This document shows positions 44,300 to 56,844 of a stretch of DNA of 64,000 bases, piece after piece (the first letter of the stretch is position 1; every line of letters starts with the position of its first letter). Below the pieces are notes generated by a model that was not told the origin of the DNA, searched no databases, and was given only the letters and a program-made list of their open reading frames with translations. The position numbers were made by a program, and so were the translations under genes. This DNA is from Endomychus coccineus. Taxonomy: Eukaryota; Arthropoda; Insecta; Coleoptera; Endomychidae. Location: NCBI GenBank assembly GCA_958510875.1, contig OY294067.1, positions 236,572,361 to 236,636,360 on the forward strand, in the 5' to 3' direction.

Positions 44300-46640
44300 T
44301 CATTCCCTCCCCTAACCAAAGATGATGGCATACTGGCCATCACCTCAAGAAAAAACCAACCTTTTTGCTGGAATGTTTGCAGCAAATCCCACTTGGAAAC
44401 CCCAAGGGAAAGACCCTCCTAACATTGCTGCCATCGATAGCCATATGCCTGAAATTGTCTTTCGTCAGCGCACAGTTAGGCGCATTCTGCTTGATCTCAA
44501 TACCAAAAAGTCCATGGGGCCAGACGGACTTCCACCTGTCGTTCTCGAGGAATGTGAGCTTGAATTAACACCAGTTTGATGCAGTTTGTGTACCCTTTCA
44601 TACAAACTTGGTGTGTTTCCTTTCAGATGGAAGACAGCTAGAGTCCAACCAATTCCAAAAAAAAGGAAAGATCCTTCCTAATAATTATGAACCCTTTGGA
44701 CTATTATCTGTGGTCTCTAAAGTAAACATCGAGCTCATCCAATACCTAGAGAGTGTAACATGGTACTCTATTCATGAATCTCTTTAAAACTTTACTTAAG
44801 GAATTTATATTATTCCTAATTCTCAATCTATTTATTTATTGACAGTCCATTTAATTTAGAGAACCATGATACGTTGGAATTTGATCCGAATCATTGATTA
44901 TCCAGAACAAACGTCAAATATCATTGACACTTACCCTTTTCTTTCACAAGACACTTAATATTTTAACACACTGGAAGGTAAGTGGAAGGGGTCAATCAGA
45001 TAAACTCGTACTGAACAACAACAATAAAATTTAATAATAAAAAATAACAATTAAATGATAATGATAATAAATTAAATAATTAAAGATAATGAAAAATGAA
45101 TATTATATTTAACTTTATTACTAATAAGAATAAAAACTAAGATCAAAATCTGAACTCAAATAAAACCATCTTAGATAACATTAACTAAAAGAGAAATAAA
45201 ACTAAGATTATTAAATTGATACCCAACCAGGATGAACCTAGGGGATCGAAACTAAAGGGAATGATTCGAAAGTGTTATTGAATTTAACTTAAATAAAAAC
45301 TGAGAACAACAACTTTGATCAAAAATCTAAAACAACTCTGATTTAGCGAAATCCACCCTTCTTACCAAAAACACTCTGAAGAAACTATTAAGTTAAATTA
45401 ATTGAAATTAAATGTCACGTGATTTCTCAAACTACTAATTCAAGCTAGAAAATATAACTGAAGGTTTTAGGCATTATCCCTAGTATTTGTAATGCGTCCT
45501 TTTTCCCAAGAATCAATCTACATCTCTTGAAGTCTCTAGTTCAGAATGTTTTCGGTGGGGATTACTAAATCCATCTGTCCTTTTCTTAATATCACTAACT
45601 GATCTGAATGTACATAAAACATCTATGCCAGATGGAACATTAAGATTTTACATAAAGCTACCCTTCAGTTTCTTGTCCTTTATTGGTTATTCATCTTGAC
45701 AGGTTTATGATTCCCTTCACAACCAAACTTTTGTGAACTTATTGCAACCCTCTTGACCATATCAGCTATGGTATCATATCACCGCTTGAAACGAGTGTGA
45801 ATTGTCTTATATTTATTTTAGAAAATCCTTTACTCTTCTCAAGCTACATTTGTTATTGAAAACATCTGGCAACCTCTGGATGTTCTTTACTTTTAGATAA
45901 TTTAATTTTACATGAAATTTTAATTTTCTAAGAATGATTTTGTTTTTAAATATCGGAAATAACCTGTACTAAACCCTTATTACAAGAGCTCCAAAATCGT
46001 AAATGACCGGCAATATGGCATTCGTCAGCAGCTATCAACAGGATACCTGTTTGCCTTCGTAACACATGTATGGCAGAAATCTATTGAAAAACATGGGGAA
46101 TCTCTAGCTGTATCATTTCATTGGATAGCTCCAAAGCCTTCTTGAAAAACTTCCGTTATATGGCTTATAGCCTCAAGTTTGTCGCTTACTATCGAGTTTT
46201 CTCACTCCAAATGGTGGTATCCTCCCATACAATGGCTATCAACGCTGGTGCTCCACACGGATCTGTCTTTGCACCAACTGTTTCTGCTTCATATCAAAGA
46301 TGTGTTGGAACTTAGTAGTATATCATCCAATGAAGCCAGAGGAGCGAGACAGAGACAGATTGACGCAATTAATGGAAATCTGGCAACGATTTTGAATTGG
46401 GCATCTGATAATCTAGTAGAGTTTAATTTTTAAAGCCTTCCATAAACATGCTCGGGATCACCACCAATAGCACCATGGTCGGTGTTCATCAGAAATCTCG
46501 TCTGTTGTTCCACCACGGGTGATTCCATATACGCAAACTAGACGAGCTCAAGCTTCATTGTCAAGCTCGAGACCTGCCGAACTTCTTCCTACCAGACTTA
46601 ATTTTTTTATCGAACAGCGAAGTTGTGTATTCGTCAGTTG
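44300..46640 (+). pseudogene. LINE (Jockey-like) RT relic split by an LTR
   Basis: Plus-strand blocks in order: EIVFRQRTVRRILLDLNTKK and SMGPDGLPPVVLEECELELT (44450-44579), LCTLSYKLGVFPF (44590-44630), FGLLSVVSK (44697-44725), LIQYLE (44735-44750). After the LTR come IVNDRQYGIRQQ (45990-46030), FAFVTHVWQKSIEKHGESLA (46050-46112), TMAINAGAPHGSVFAPT (46210-46275) and LATILNWASDNLVEFNF (46380-46430), then a decayed tail to about 46640. The F/YADD box is lost and stops occur after the split. Same family as the relics at 1.3-2.5 and 53.9-55.4 kb. Confidence 0.8.
44754..45984. mobile_element. solo LTR candidate (1231 bp), TSD AGAG, inside a LINE
   Basis: Starts TGTAACATGG and ends CTTATTACA (TGTAA/TTACA inverse ends) with AGAG on both sides (44750-44753, 45985-45988). 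Excising it with one AGAG rejoins the LINE reading frame exactly (QYLES|SKIVNDRQYG), which proves the insertion point. No internal coding, strongly AT-rich (45000-45200). A 4-bp duplication with TG..CA ends suggests a Gypsy/Pao-type LTR. Confidence 0.7.
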
Positions 46641-47712
46641 TAATGCATCTTAATTAGTTTTTTATGGTTTAATTAAAGACAAAAATGGATCAAAGCAGCT
46701 TGAACAATCTCCCTGATTGTTTTCAATATTTAGTGAAAACAATAACAAATTTGAAATAAATATAAAGAACAACATCTGTTGAAGTAAGTATTTTTATATT
46801 TATACTCTGTTTGACGTGTGGGGTTAATATGCTATTGTTCCATTATCGTTAAAACGATTTTGAACTTTGCCACCTTTTTCTGAAGACAGCGTGGAACTGA
46901 CGATTAATGCTTAAATAACAATTTATAGTACTCGTGAATACTTTCTGCAAAATGCGCATTTCTTCTTTGCACGGTATGCCCAGAAGAAAGTTGAAAAGGT
47001 TCAAGTTTCATTTTAGTTTTTTGCTCGAAAGTGCGCGTGACTGATTTTAATCCGGTCATAGCTCCGTTATCCTTTATGCTAGCGGGACAAATAAAAAACC
47101 GCTTCAAAGGTATTTTCATGCAGTTTGAGAAAAAAGTTTCCTATGAATGAGCTTCTAAAACATAGTTATTTAACTCTGGTATTTCTGTTTTTTCGGTGAA
47201 CGATCTGTAACTTGGTCACTACCGCTTCTACAGAGATAAGTGAAGACCAAGTTATTAGCTTTTTCATTGCCTTCAATCCTTTTGATGATACATTTCCAAT
47301 AAATGTGAATCGCCGAGTTATTTGCGAAAATTCATTCGAAGACACACCCTTTTCCATCAAAAAAATCAAATTTAGAAACAGTCGGCCTCCACTCTCCCCA
47401 AGAAGAGAAAACTACAAATTCAAATTTTGAATTAGTTATTTTAATATTCAACAATATTTAGTTAATGCCTTGGGAAGAAACTCATCGCTCTTGGCTACTT
47501 TGTCAATTAGGTGGTCGCATAACCATGAAAGAATTCGCATTATTTGGAGACGAATCTAAGGATAAGGTGATCCTTGTGATTTTTTTTATTTTTAGGATAG
47601 AGGAGGATTTTTCATTATAAGCTTGACGCTATGATAACGTAATCAAAAACTGGAATGCTAGCTTCATCTCTTATAATATATCTATATATGTAATATTATT
47701 AATCTTGAGAAT
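46641..47712. other. intergenic, nothing recognised
   Basis: Frames at 46904-47119 and 47166-47369 (-) and 47212-47430 (+) overlap or lack motifs. No repeat recognised. Confidence 0.4.
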
Positions 47713-47720
47713 GATTATAA

Positions 47721-48941
47721 TAGTCTAGGAGCCAGAGCGATATTGATGGTCTGAGCATTAACCCGATGGCACTATGGTTTATCGTTAGAGGACGGTTCAA
47801 TGATCAATTCATCTCACAGACCGAATTTTCCCCGGCTGCTAGATCTCGAGATACAGCATCCGCATTTTTTTTTTTGACTGGTTTCTTGAAAAGCATGTCA
47901 TTTTTATACACTTCCACCATGTGCCATCATTTTTTATCGTGTCCGTTTATCAGACCGACCAGTTAAAATTGGACCGAAAATGGACTGCAAGTTAACCCTC
48001 CCAAACCTGGTGGAAAATGTTCATTGGTGTTGGCAATTGTTAACAAACCCTATGCCATCAAAAGTTATCAGTCCATTTCCGAGTAATTGGTCATTATTTG
48101 GACCAAAACTTTTTCTTTTTTTCATTTTGTGGATAAAACTTGCGAGTTACAAAGTAACATGATGGCACCATGTTAAATAACTTTATTGGAGGTCAAATAA
48201 AGATTTAAAATTATTGCCATCACTCCTTGTGTATTTCAACCCCCCAAAACCCAATAAAACCACCCCCCAAAAACATATGAATAATATGGATAATATGACC
48301 AATTTTATGATAAATTAGTCAATTATTGAGATTCTGACGGGGTTCAAAATCGAAACGCCCGTTTTTGTTTTGTTTTGGAGGGTGGTTTTATTGGTTTTTG
48401 GGGGGTTGAAATAGGCAAGGAGTAATGGCAATAATTTTATATCTTTATTTGACCTCCAATAAAGTTATTTAACATGGTGCCATTATGTTACCTTGTAACC
48501 CGAAAGTTTTGTCTACAAAATGAAAAAAGAAACATTTTTGGTCCAAATAATGGCCAATTACTAGGAAATGGACCGATAACTTTTGATGGCATAGGGTATG
48601 TTAACAATTGTCAACACCAATGAACATTTCCCACCAGGTTTGGGGGGGTTTACTTGTAGTCCATTTTCGGGTTAATTTTAACTGGTTGGCCTGATAAACG
48701 AACACGATAAAAAATGATGGCACATGGTGGAAGTGTATAAGAATGGCATACTTTTCAAGTAACCGCAACTTGGAAAGGGTTAACCTCCAGTCAAAAAAAA
48801 AATGCGGATGCTGTATCTCGAGATCTAGCAGCCGGGGAAAATTCGGTCTGTGAGATGAATTGGTCATTGAACCGTCCTCTAACGATAAACCATAGTACCA
48901 TCGGGTTAATGTTCAGACCATCAATATTGCTCTGGCTCCTA
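47721..48941. mobile_element. long palindrome (arms about 560 bp), 8-bp direct repeat
   Basis: The left arm (CTAGGAGCCAGAGCGATATTG, GTCTGTGAGATGAAT inverse, AGATCTCGAGATACAGCATC) returns inverted in 48355-48941 at high identity. GATTATAA flanks both sides (47713-47720, 48942-48949). The short centre holds Pu/Py mirror runs. No transposase. Long terminal repeats with an 8-9 bp duplication are seen in Mutator-like and foldback elements (family knowledge); the class is uncertain. Confidence 0.7.
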
Positions 48942-48949
48942 GATTATAA

Positions 48950-49490
48950 CTGAATTCCAAGAAAATAATAAGGAATAGTAGTAGCAAATAGGAAACATGG
49001 TAATAAAATGTTGAAAATTGGTAATACATCGAATACGGTTAATTATCTACAAAAATAGCCAAAACCATTAATATGAACGAGTGCCCCCAAAGTTTACTAG
49101 GGGCATGTTCATCTATCAAGATTACACAGCAGATGATTTGTACATTTTTCAATCCAAACTGTTTCACAAATTACTTATGAAAACCTTCACTGAAAAACAG
49201 GCAATTTATGCATCTCTTAAATGTCGCTTCCTTCTACAAATTTGCAAGCTGAATTGAATACGTCAATATGACCTCAGGAAGTGATGATAAATATTTTTTT
49301 CTAAAATCGATATATAAAGTTAATATTTAGACTTTCACCATAGTTGGCAAATGGCATAATTTTAGACATCGAGTGCTTAAAAGGAATGTAATTTAAAAAT
49401 TCAATCGTGGAAGCCATTATTTCACGATAATTCATCATAATGATGTAATAAAATAAAAACACTTTCACTCTGTTTTTCATCACATATATT
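48950..49490. other. intergenic, nothing recognised
   Basis: AT-rich; no motif. Confidence 0.4.
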
Positions 49491-49499
49491 ATAGAAACA

Positions 49500-51070
49500 A
49501 ATCGTTACTGTAGTTTCGACAATAGCGTGTCATCTTCAAACGATACTAATGTATGAGAATATGAATAATCTCGGCTATTTATGTAACAATTTAAGACACA
49601 GGTAACAAGTGGGGTTCCGGTTGGGGAAATACATTGTTAGAATAGTATAATCGAAATTGGATAATCAGGTACAGTTAATATTGTGATAAGGATATTGTAA
49701 TGCGGAGGTACACTAGGAAGGCAGAAGAGGATTATGGGAAATTTTACATTATCGAGGCATCAAACAGAATGCTGTAGTACACATCTAATTGATCGTTTAA
49801 ATTTTTATTATCATTATTTTTAATACCTTTGAAAACTTCTATTGATTCTATTGTGTTTAATTTAAAACCTTCTACTCTGGTTATGTAAAATTTTAACTTC
49901 ATCTAAATTTGGAAAAGTGTGCGGCCCTGTTTCTAAAATATGGTTAGAGAAAGATGAATCTGTTTTATTAAGTCTTATATCTAATTTCTAAATTACGACT
50001 AGATCTACCGATGTAAAAATTATCTCATTGTGAACAGGTTAATTTATATACTCCAGGTTTATTAAACTTATTTAATTTATCTTTAGCATTGAACAAAAAA
50101 TAGGACATTTTATTTTGCGGTTTGCAACTAACTTTTAGATTATGTTTCGATAAAATGTCTGCAATTCTTCCACTTACGGTACCAAAATATGTGAGGGAAA
50201 CGTATTTTGATGAAGAATCAGAATTTTTTGTAAAAGTATAAATACTTGAGTAATTTAATTTCTGCTTTTTTCTGTCAATTAATTTGGATATAATTTGAGC
50301 TTGAAAACCATTGTTAATGACTATAAGCTGGTAATTTATGACTACGGGGATTAAAAGATGAATTGGCAATAGTTGTGTCTGTGAATGTAGCTTCACTATA
50401 AATTTTGAAAGTAATGATTTATTATGGTGCGTGAGGGTGAGGTCTAGGAAATTTATTTGTTATCTTTCTCAGTCTTCAAAATAAACTTAATGCTAAGATG
50501 GATGTTAATAATGAAGGATAAGAAAACATTCAATGGTCGTGATGTACCTTTGATGAAGGATAAAACATCATCTACATATCTAAACCAACAATGAATATGT
50601 TTTTATCTGGAGGGGAACTCATTGTAGTTTCTTCAATATAAGACCATCTGCGAAAAGAGTACTTAATAATAGCTAATCCATTATTTTGTGTGAAAATTCG
50701 TTATTGAATTGACAATTTTATTCAATGCTAAAGATAAATTGAATAAGTCTAATAACCACGTTTTTCTGCTTTAACCAAGCTTCAAATTTCTTGAAGTTGC
50801 TTCATACGCTGATTTTGATGTCTCTGGTATGAGCGTATTCATGGCGGCTGTTGCTGCATTTCCTATCAGAAGCCACTTCTGCATCACTAATTTTTTAAAT
50901 TGAGACGGACGAACTGGGAGGAACTTCTCGATATTTTTTTCAAATTATTTTTTCTAACCAAAATCAGGTTATGCAACAAGGTTTTTGTTATACTTGCGTA
51001 CTGTTAATTCTAAAAACAATTCATAATCCTGTGAGTTTGATAACGTCAAAAGGTTTTTGACCATTGTCAA
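49500..51070 (-). pseudogene. Penelope-like element: RT and GIY-YIG relic
   Basis: Minus-strand text gives, in order, EKNIEKFLPVRPSQFK (near 50910), the catalytic HCWFRYVDDVLSFI (50560-50600), a TDTTIANSSF-like stretch (near 50350), a frame 50396-50025 with YFGTVSGRIADILSKHNL and NKPGVYKLTC, and then NFYIGRSSR (50000), i.e. GIY...YIG. The 3' end (49500-49560) has GAAGATGACAC..TGTCGAAAC, a common PLE end motif related to hammerheads. The YVDD box is intact in sequence, but several frameshifts break the protein. Confidence 0.8.
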
Positions 51071-51830
51071 AATATGACATATCATATTTTCCATATATTT
51101 AAAAAAGTACGCGTTTGTCGCGTTTCTTGTTTAGGCACTTGACGTGTTGCCCAACACGGCCAACATGGGTGCCTGTAAAACACTTCCATTTAGCAACTGG
51201 ATACATAAATAGCTATTTTGCAGTCCAGGGACTAAAAGTTCCACTTTAGTCTTCAGTCCCATCATTTCACTGTTATCGTTCCACTGTTATTCCAAATGTT
51301 TATGGGTTCTTCGTTGAAATATTAGTCACGTAATGAATAATTTTATTTCAATTCACTTCGCTTGAACTATGTTATGAAAAGAAATACAAAATCTAGTGTG
51401 TCTTAAAATAAATATGACGTTTCCAATCCTTCCCAATTGTCTGACAACTAATTATTTCTAAAAAAGTCCTAGAGCAAAAATTCTTTCACCATAGTATTTT
51501 TCATCGAATTTTAAGCAACTTTGAAAAATCTGTCTGGATGTCACGAAATCTTGTATGCACGATAACTCAAAAACGAAAAGTCCTATGATATTATATTATA
51601 TTTTTTGATAAAAAATCGTTTGCTGCTGACGAACCCTATTGTTTTTCAAGGAAATAGTATTTTAAACACACTTTTTTCTGAGGGTTGAAAAGTAAAAAAA
51701 CCGTAACCCCCAAAGTATATGTTGATTCGATTCAAAACTTTCACAGTAAATTTGACTATACTTTCACCCAAATTTCAACAAAAACAATTATTGAAGTAAA
51801 CTTAAACTTACACCGTTCTTTAACAGTTTA
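51071..51830. other. intergenic, nothing recognised
   Basis: No gene or repeat that I can support. Confidence 0.4.
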
Positions 51831-51837
51831 TAACAAG

Positions 51838-51903
51838 TAGCGGTGTAGTCTAGGGGTTACCGTATTGTCACTGAGTAGCCTCGGGTTCGATTCCCAGAAG
51901 CGG
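51838..51903 (+). repeat. tRNA-like sequence, probable SINE head
   Basis: TGTAGTCTAGGGGTTACC resembles an A box and GGGTTCGATTCCC is a near-consensus B box, at the right spacing for a type III promoter. The acceptor arms (AGCGGTG and AAGCGGA) do not pair and the interval is short, so it is not a functional tRNA. No SINE tail or target duplication identified. Confidence 0.45.
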
Positions 51904-53850
51904 AAAATTAATTTTTGTACATTTTCTTAGAAACCTCAATTTGAATATTATTCAGTCGTGTGAAGGTATTGAAATGAATATTTTATTTCATTATCTTCAC
52001 ATAAATGCGAATAGTATCTTATAGAATGTGAAACATTTCACAGATTATAACTTCCGTTACTCAAGTTTTCAGACAATAATAGGTATATGGATAAAATTTG
52101 ATATCGCATAGTGAAGGGTGAAACGATGGAATTTTTTAAATTGTAACTCATAATAATTCATTTAGTATTACTCATTTTGTATGTCGACTCATCCCAAATG
52201 TTAGTTGAACCATTATTTATGACAGTTCATAAACTTCTTTGATAATTCAACTGTTTGGTGGGGCAATTGTTTACAGTAGGTAAATGATACAGTTTGTGTG
52301 TTCCTCTTTAGCTGATCACTATTTTAATTTATATTTTACATACATATCGAAATGAAAATATCCATCAAGATAAGCTGAGCCTTGGTGGGAGCTTGTTCCT
52401 ACATTCAAAACATACATAAGGTAATTTGCTGTATATGAGAATAAATATAAATGTCATAGCGTCGAGGAGGTGATGCGACAAGAAGTTAATTTTAGAAATG
52501 TATTCCTCATTCCTCATTGTAACATTGGTTACAGGTCTAGAATTACTCAGCTGTTCTTCAGACAAATGGAATGTTTCATTTGATGTATACAAGTTCAAGT
52601 CTACTACATTACATTCATTACTGGATTAAATACGGAATGTTCAATTTATTTTCCTATTGCATTTCCAAGCAATAGTGAAAATAAATATATAGCGTTGGCA
52701 AAAAGTAATGAAATATAATCTTGGACACGTGAATTTTAATTTATCTCCACTGAATAACTTCCCGTTTTTACTCCAAACATTCTTCCATCAAATAACATAA
52801 CGTTATTTGAATTGACCGTGCAATGGTATGAAGAAAATCGAATTTTTTTGAGCGGTTCTCAAAAATGATGTCAGCGTTGAAATTGGAACCAATAAATAAA
52901 TAGGGAACCAGATGTTCAAACTATGGCTAGCTCCAAATTAATCAATGTAGCTTAAATTCTTGATTCACGCTGCACAAAAAATTTTTTATATTATCTTATC
53001 ATTAATTTTGTAGGTGTAAAATAGATAAGATGGATGGTGCACGTTGGAAGATCATATTATGTTCTATACCAAAACAATATTTTGAGATTAAATTTGGAGT
53101 TATGAGTTTTTCAAGAGAAAAACAACAAATTAAATTTTCAACTTTTATGCGACCGTGGAAGGATTTAAGATGAGATATGCGTCATTTCGGATTCCATTAG
53201 TAGATGTCTTCTCAAAATGATAACAGAAACTGGTAGCTTTCAACCAAAACTAGAAAAATCCGGTAGACCTAGAAATGCAAAAAGTGGTGAAAAGACACTT
53301 GAGCTCTTCCAGTATTGTTCTTGTGCTCATTCTGCAGAAAGGTTCAGGCCCCAGAAATGATGTTTCGGTCCCTTTTTGATATAAGTTGAACAAATGGTCA
53401 ACCTTTGTGCAATTTCATCATTTCAGACACTACAAATTGCAGTCAGCATTATTCTCATATATTTCATCGAACTTTTCGATTTTTCAGCTAATAGCCTAGA
53501 CCCCTAGCATTCGTACCTGATTGTTCATGAACTCAGTCTACATCATGTTTCAACATGAACTGCAGAAAAGCAAGACCGTCCTTTTTTAGGGATCAGCCCC
53601 ATTATTATAATCAGTCTCATGAACTGGATATACTATACCTGCAATCTGTAATAGAGAAAACTGCTGTGAAACGAAATCCATCCGACAACCAAGAATATTT
53701 TAACTATTCTTGCATATTTTTTCATATACTTTAACTACATGTCAATGGAAGGTTGGGAGAGAAGGCATTCGAAGTTTTCTCGAACGTTTGGAAGTTACAG
53801 CCATAAGGAAAAACCTCACTAGGAAAACAGTTCCACATCTTCGCTATTCG
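51904..53850. other. intergenic, nothing recognised
   Basis: No gene. Isolated frames on the minus strand (52365-52598) lack motifs. Confidence 0.4.
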
Positions 53851-53859
53851 AAAGAAGAA

Positions 53860-55415
53860 TGAAGTCTGGTAGGTAGAAGTTCGGCAGGTCTCGAGCTTGA
53901 CCAGGGGTTAACTAGTTTGAGGTCGTTTGGTTCACATATCTGGAATCTCTCGTGTTTGAACAACATACAAGATTTCTGATGAACACCGATCATGGACATG
54001 GAAATATCTATTGAAAAGGAAGAGATCTTTCTACGATGTTCTAGAGAGGTCATTGAACTCGGTAAGTGTGACATAATCAATCAGACGAATAGAGCTCTCT
54101 TCTGGATAGAATCCAAGAGCTTCAGCGTATGTTTGGGAGCCGAACTCCAAACATGTGAACAGTACCTACTCCAGGACAGGTCGAATCAGTGCTTTGTAAA
54201 TTATGAGAAGCTCTTGGCACGGAATAGAAAAATAGAATTTTTTATGAAGCGGTTTTCGCAATGAACCTGACATGATCATCTCATAAGAAGGTGCTGTTGG
54301 TGGTGATCTCGAGCATGGATATGGAAGACTTAGTAGTGCCTGACAGCATCATATTAGGGATTGAGGGATCCGCCTTCCTAGAGACGATGTAAGCTTGAGT
54401 TTTGGTTGCATTAAACTACTATATACTAATACCGGGATATCAAAAATTATCTTGCGAAATTTCGCAATTTTACACAATATTGTAACACTCAGAAGTCTTT
54501 AGCGCTTTGGACTCCGGGATTTTCCGGTGCCCTATCGAAATTAGAAGGTTCGAATCATCTAAAAACATAATTGCATGAACGCCAGACGTCCAATGTAATT
54601 AGCTACGAACGAAATCATTCTGACATATGCCTCGAGGAGCTCGCTGCGCTTAAGTTAAAGTTTATACATTTTACCTCGGTCTTGTTAATTTGGGACCGTT
54701 TCTTGTCCCGTACGACCGGCGCCAGTTGTAATAAAGTGTTTTTGGCTATGGGCCGCTAGCTTTTACCCGTTTCGTGTATATTTTAGTCGCGAGAAAATTC
54801 ATTTTGGCACGTCGCACGTTAGACGCGCGAAGCTGAGATCTGAGAATAGCTCAAACTGTTTTAATTAAATTTTCCTATTCAATGGACATTTATCGAAAAA
54901 AGAAGGGCCGTCGGGCACGGTCCGATACTAAATCTAAATACATGGAGCGAAAACGGCACGTCGTAAAGCCGTATTAGGTACAACCAGTTTGCACTTTTCT
55001 AACTCGCGTGCTACGGGCTTCTCACGTGAACGTCATTCAATTTACGGAAAATTAACTATTTCAAAACCGTTTTTGACCCGGATTGTGGCTAACACGACCT
55101 CTGAAAAGGTGTGAAAGTTCACATAATTATTTCATAATTTGTAGTTCATTATTGTTTTACAACTGAAATAAATAGGTATGAAATGTATAGGTTATTGATG
55201 ATGTCAGTGTGACAGTGACATAATTATTTCAAACGTGAAATAAGACACGTTTTCGATTCCACAACCACCCTTGACCAAGATAATTTTTGATATCCCGGTA
55301 CATATACTAGAATATCAGATCCCCATTTCAAAATATTTGCCAGATCTCTATTTATTGCGTCAACCTGCCTCTGTCTCGCTCCTCTGGCTTCATTAGATGG
55401 TATAGGATTATGTTA
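53860..55415 (-). pseudogene. LINE (Jockey-like) RT 3' relic, interrupted
   Basis: Colinear with 1271-1800 (for example AGCTTCAGCGTATGTTTGGGA, TGCTGTTGGTGGTGATC, ATCATATTAGGGATTG) on the same strand. Minus-strand translation shows the same thumb/C-terminal blocks with more decay. The 867-bp element at 54432-55298 has inserted into it, and it resumes at 55301 to about 55415 (ATTGCGTCAACCTGCCTCTG). Confidence 0.75.
54432..55298. mobile_element. TIR transposon (867 bp) carrying the shared core
   Basis: Left CCGGGATATCAAAAATTATC and right GATAATTTTTGATATCCCGG are perfect inverse termini extending to 23 bp, flanked by TA on each side (54430-54431 and 55299-55300). The interior from 54454 is the shared core (copy 3) with the segment missing from the 9-kb copy. 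No transposase. TIR and TA suggest Tc1/mariner-type mobilisation (inference). Confidence 0.85.
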
Positions 55416-56840
55416 ACAACAAAAACTTTTGGCTCTAATGGAAATAATAATTTGAGGAAACTTCCAGGGTTTACATGGTAGTTTGTTTATTTTTATATTA
55501 AACTGTATTCTATCAATAAATTATTAAACACTTGCAGTTTTATCAAATTTATATTATATGCAAATTCTTGGGAACTGTATCACATTAAACTTATTTATGT
55601 CTATTTTAATTTCGTCTTTACGTACGTTTCGTTCTCATGATCATCATTGAATGAAAACTAATATACATCAACTAAAGCGCTGGATTTCTGAAACTAATTG
55701 TACTAAGCACTAATTTCAATTGAGAATGTCTACGTCGCAATAGGGAACAAAACAAGACTAATTGAAATAGTAACACATACTGACATAATATGTTAATGTG
55801 ACCTATTTCTTAAGAATTGACATATAATTCATACCTGGGTCAAGAGACTTTATCCAAATTTATATGCAACCTTGCATTTATAATCTTTGGTTACCGTGAC
55901 CAAAATTTGGAGAAGTGTTGTCTTCTGGGTTACCGTGGAAAAAATATTGTTTTCACCGATGTATGACATTATAAAACGATTGAAGTTGTAATGCAACAGA
56001 AATGTTCTAAGTCTTGATTCGACGAGACTCGACTTTATTTATAACCAATAAAAACTTGTATGATGTTAAGATATGGAAGATTGAATTGAATACTGAACGC
56101 TATGAAGCTGCTGCACTGCCGTGTATACCATATTAGGCATAATGTAACATTGTTTCCCTTAAAGTCTTGCCGTTGTAGATAGAAGAGTCAGTGTACTTTA
56201 GTTTTAGTTCCTTTATATAAGCTGTAAGAGGTATTTAATCCGATGTCGTTTTAAGTACATATCGTTTAAGGTTTTGTTTTGGTGCACCCAAAATGGACAT
56301 GTGTGGTCAAGGTAACAATTCAATTTTATTCGTGGGAGCAGAATTTTGTTGTCTGAGGAGGGATCAAGTGGGAGTACAGACTACACGTCCCACTGATCAT
56401 GTCATTTATATCTTCTAATCAATTTAGTGCATTGTAGCTTTGAAATGTAAAACGTTAATTATACTCTTATCTCATATATACAGGTTGTTTTTTTATAACA
56501 GTACACATAACTTACTTCGTTGACTTTATCAAATAGTTCAGGTTATTACACTTTGATGATGTTATAGCACTTCGTTCAATTTCAAAATAGGTAGAACTAG
56601 TGAGGATTATTATACTAATCAGCCCTAATTGAACATTATTCTTATACAACTACCTCACTGGCCCCCTCAACAGTAGGTTTTTCAATCCGCTGCACCAGAA
56701 ACGTCTTCAGGACTAGTACTCCAAGTTCCGAAGACGTTTTGGGTGCCAAGGTCTCAATTGAGACATTGCGACAAAAGTACTATGAACACAATAAAAGAAC
56801 TGCTTTGGGATTTTTTATTTTAGTATTACTCATAACTTAA
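55416..56840. other. intergenic, nothing recognised
   Basis: Small inverted repeats only: AACGTCTTC / GAAGACGTT at 56699-56738 and the palindrome GTCTCAATTGAGAC at 56752-56765. Confidence 0.4.
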
Positions 56841-56844
56841 ACTA

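Noticed and set aside
51838..51903. Functional tRNA gene.
   Set aside because: Acceptor-stem halves do not pair and the total length is short; only the promoter boxes are kept.
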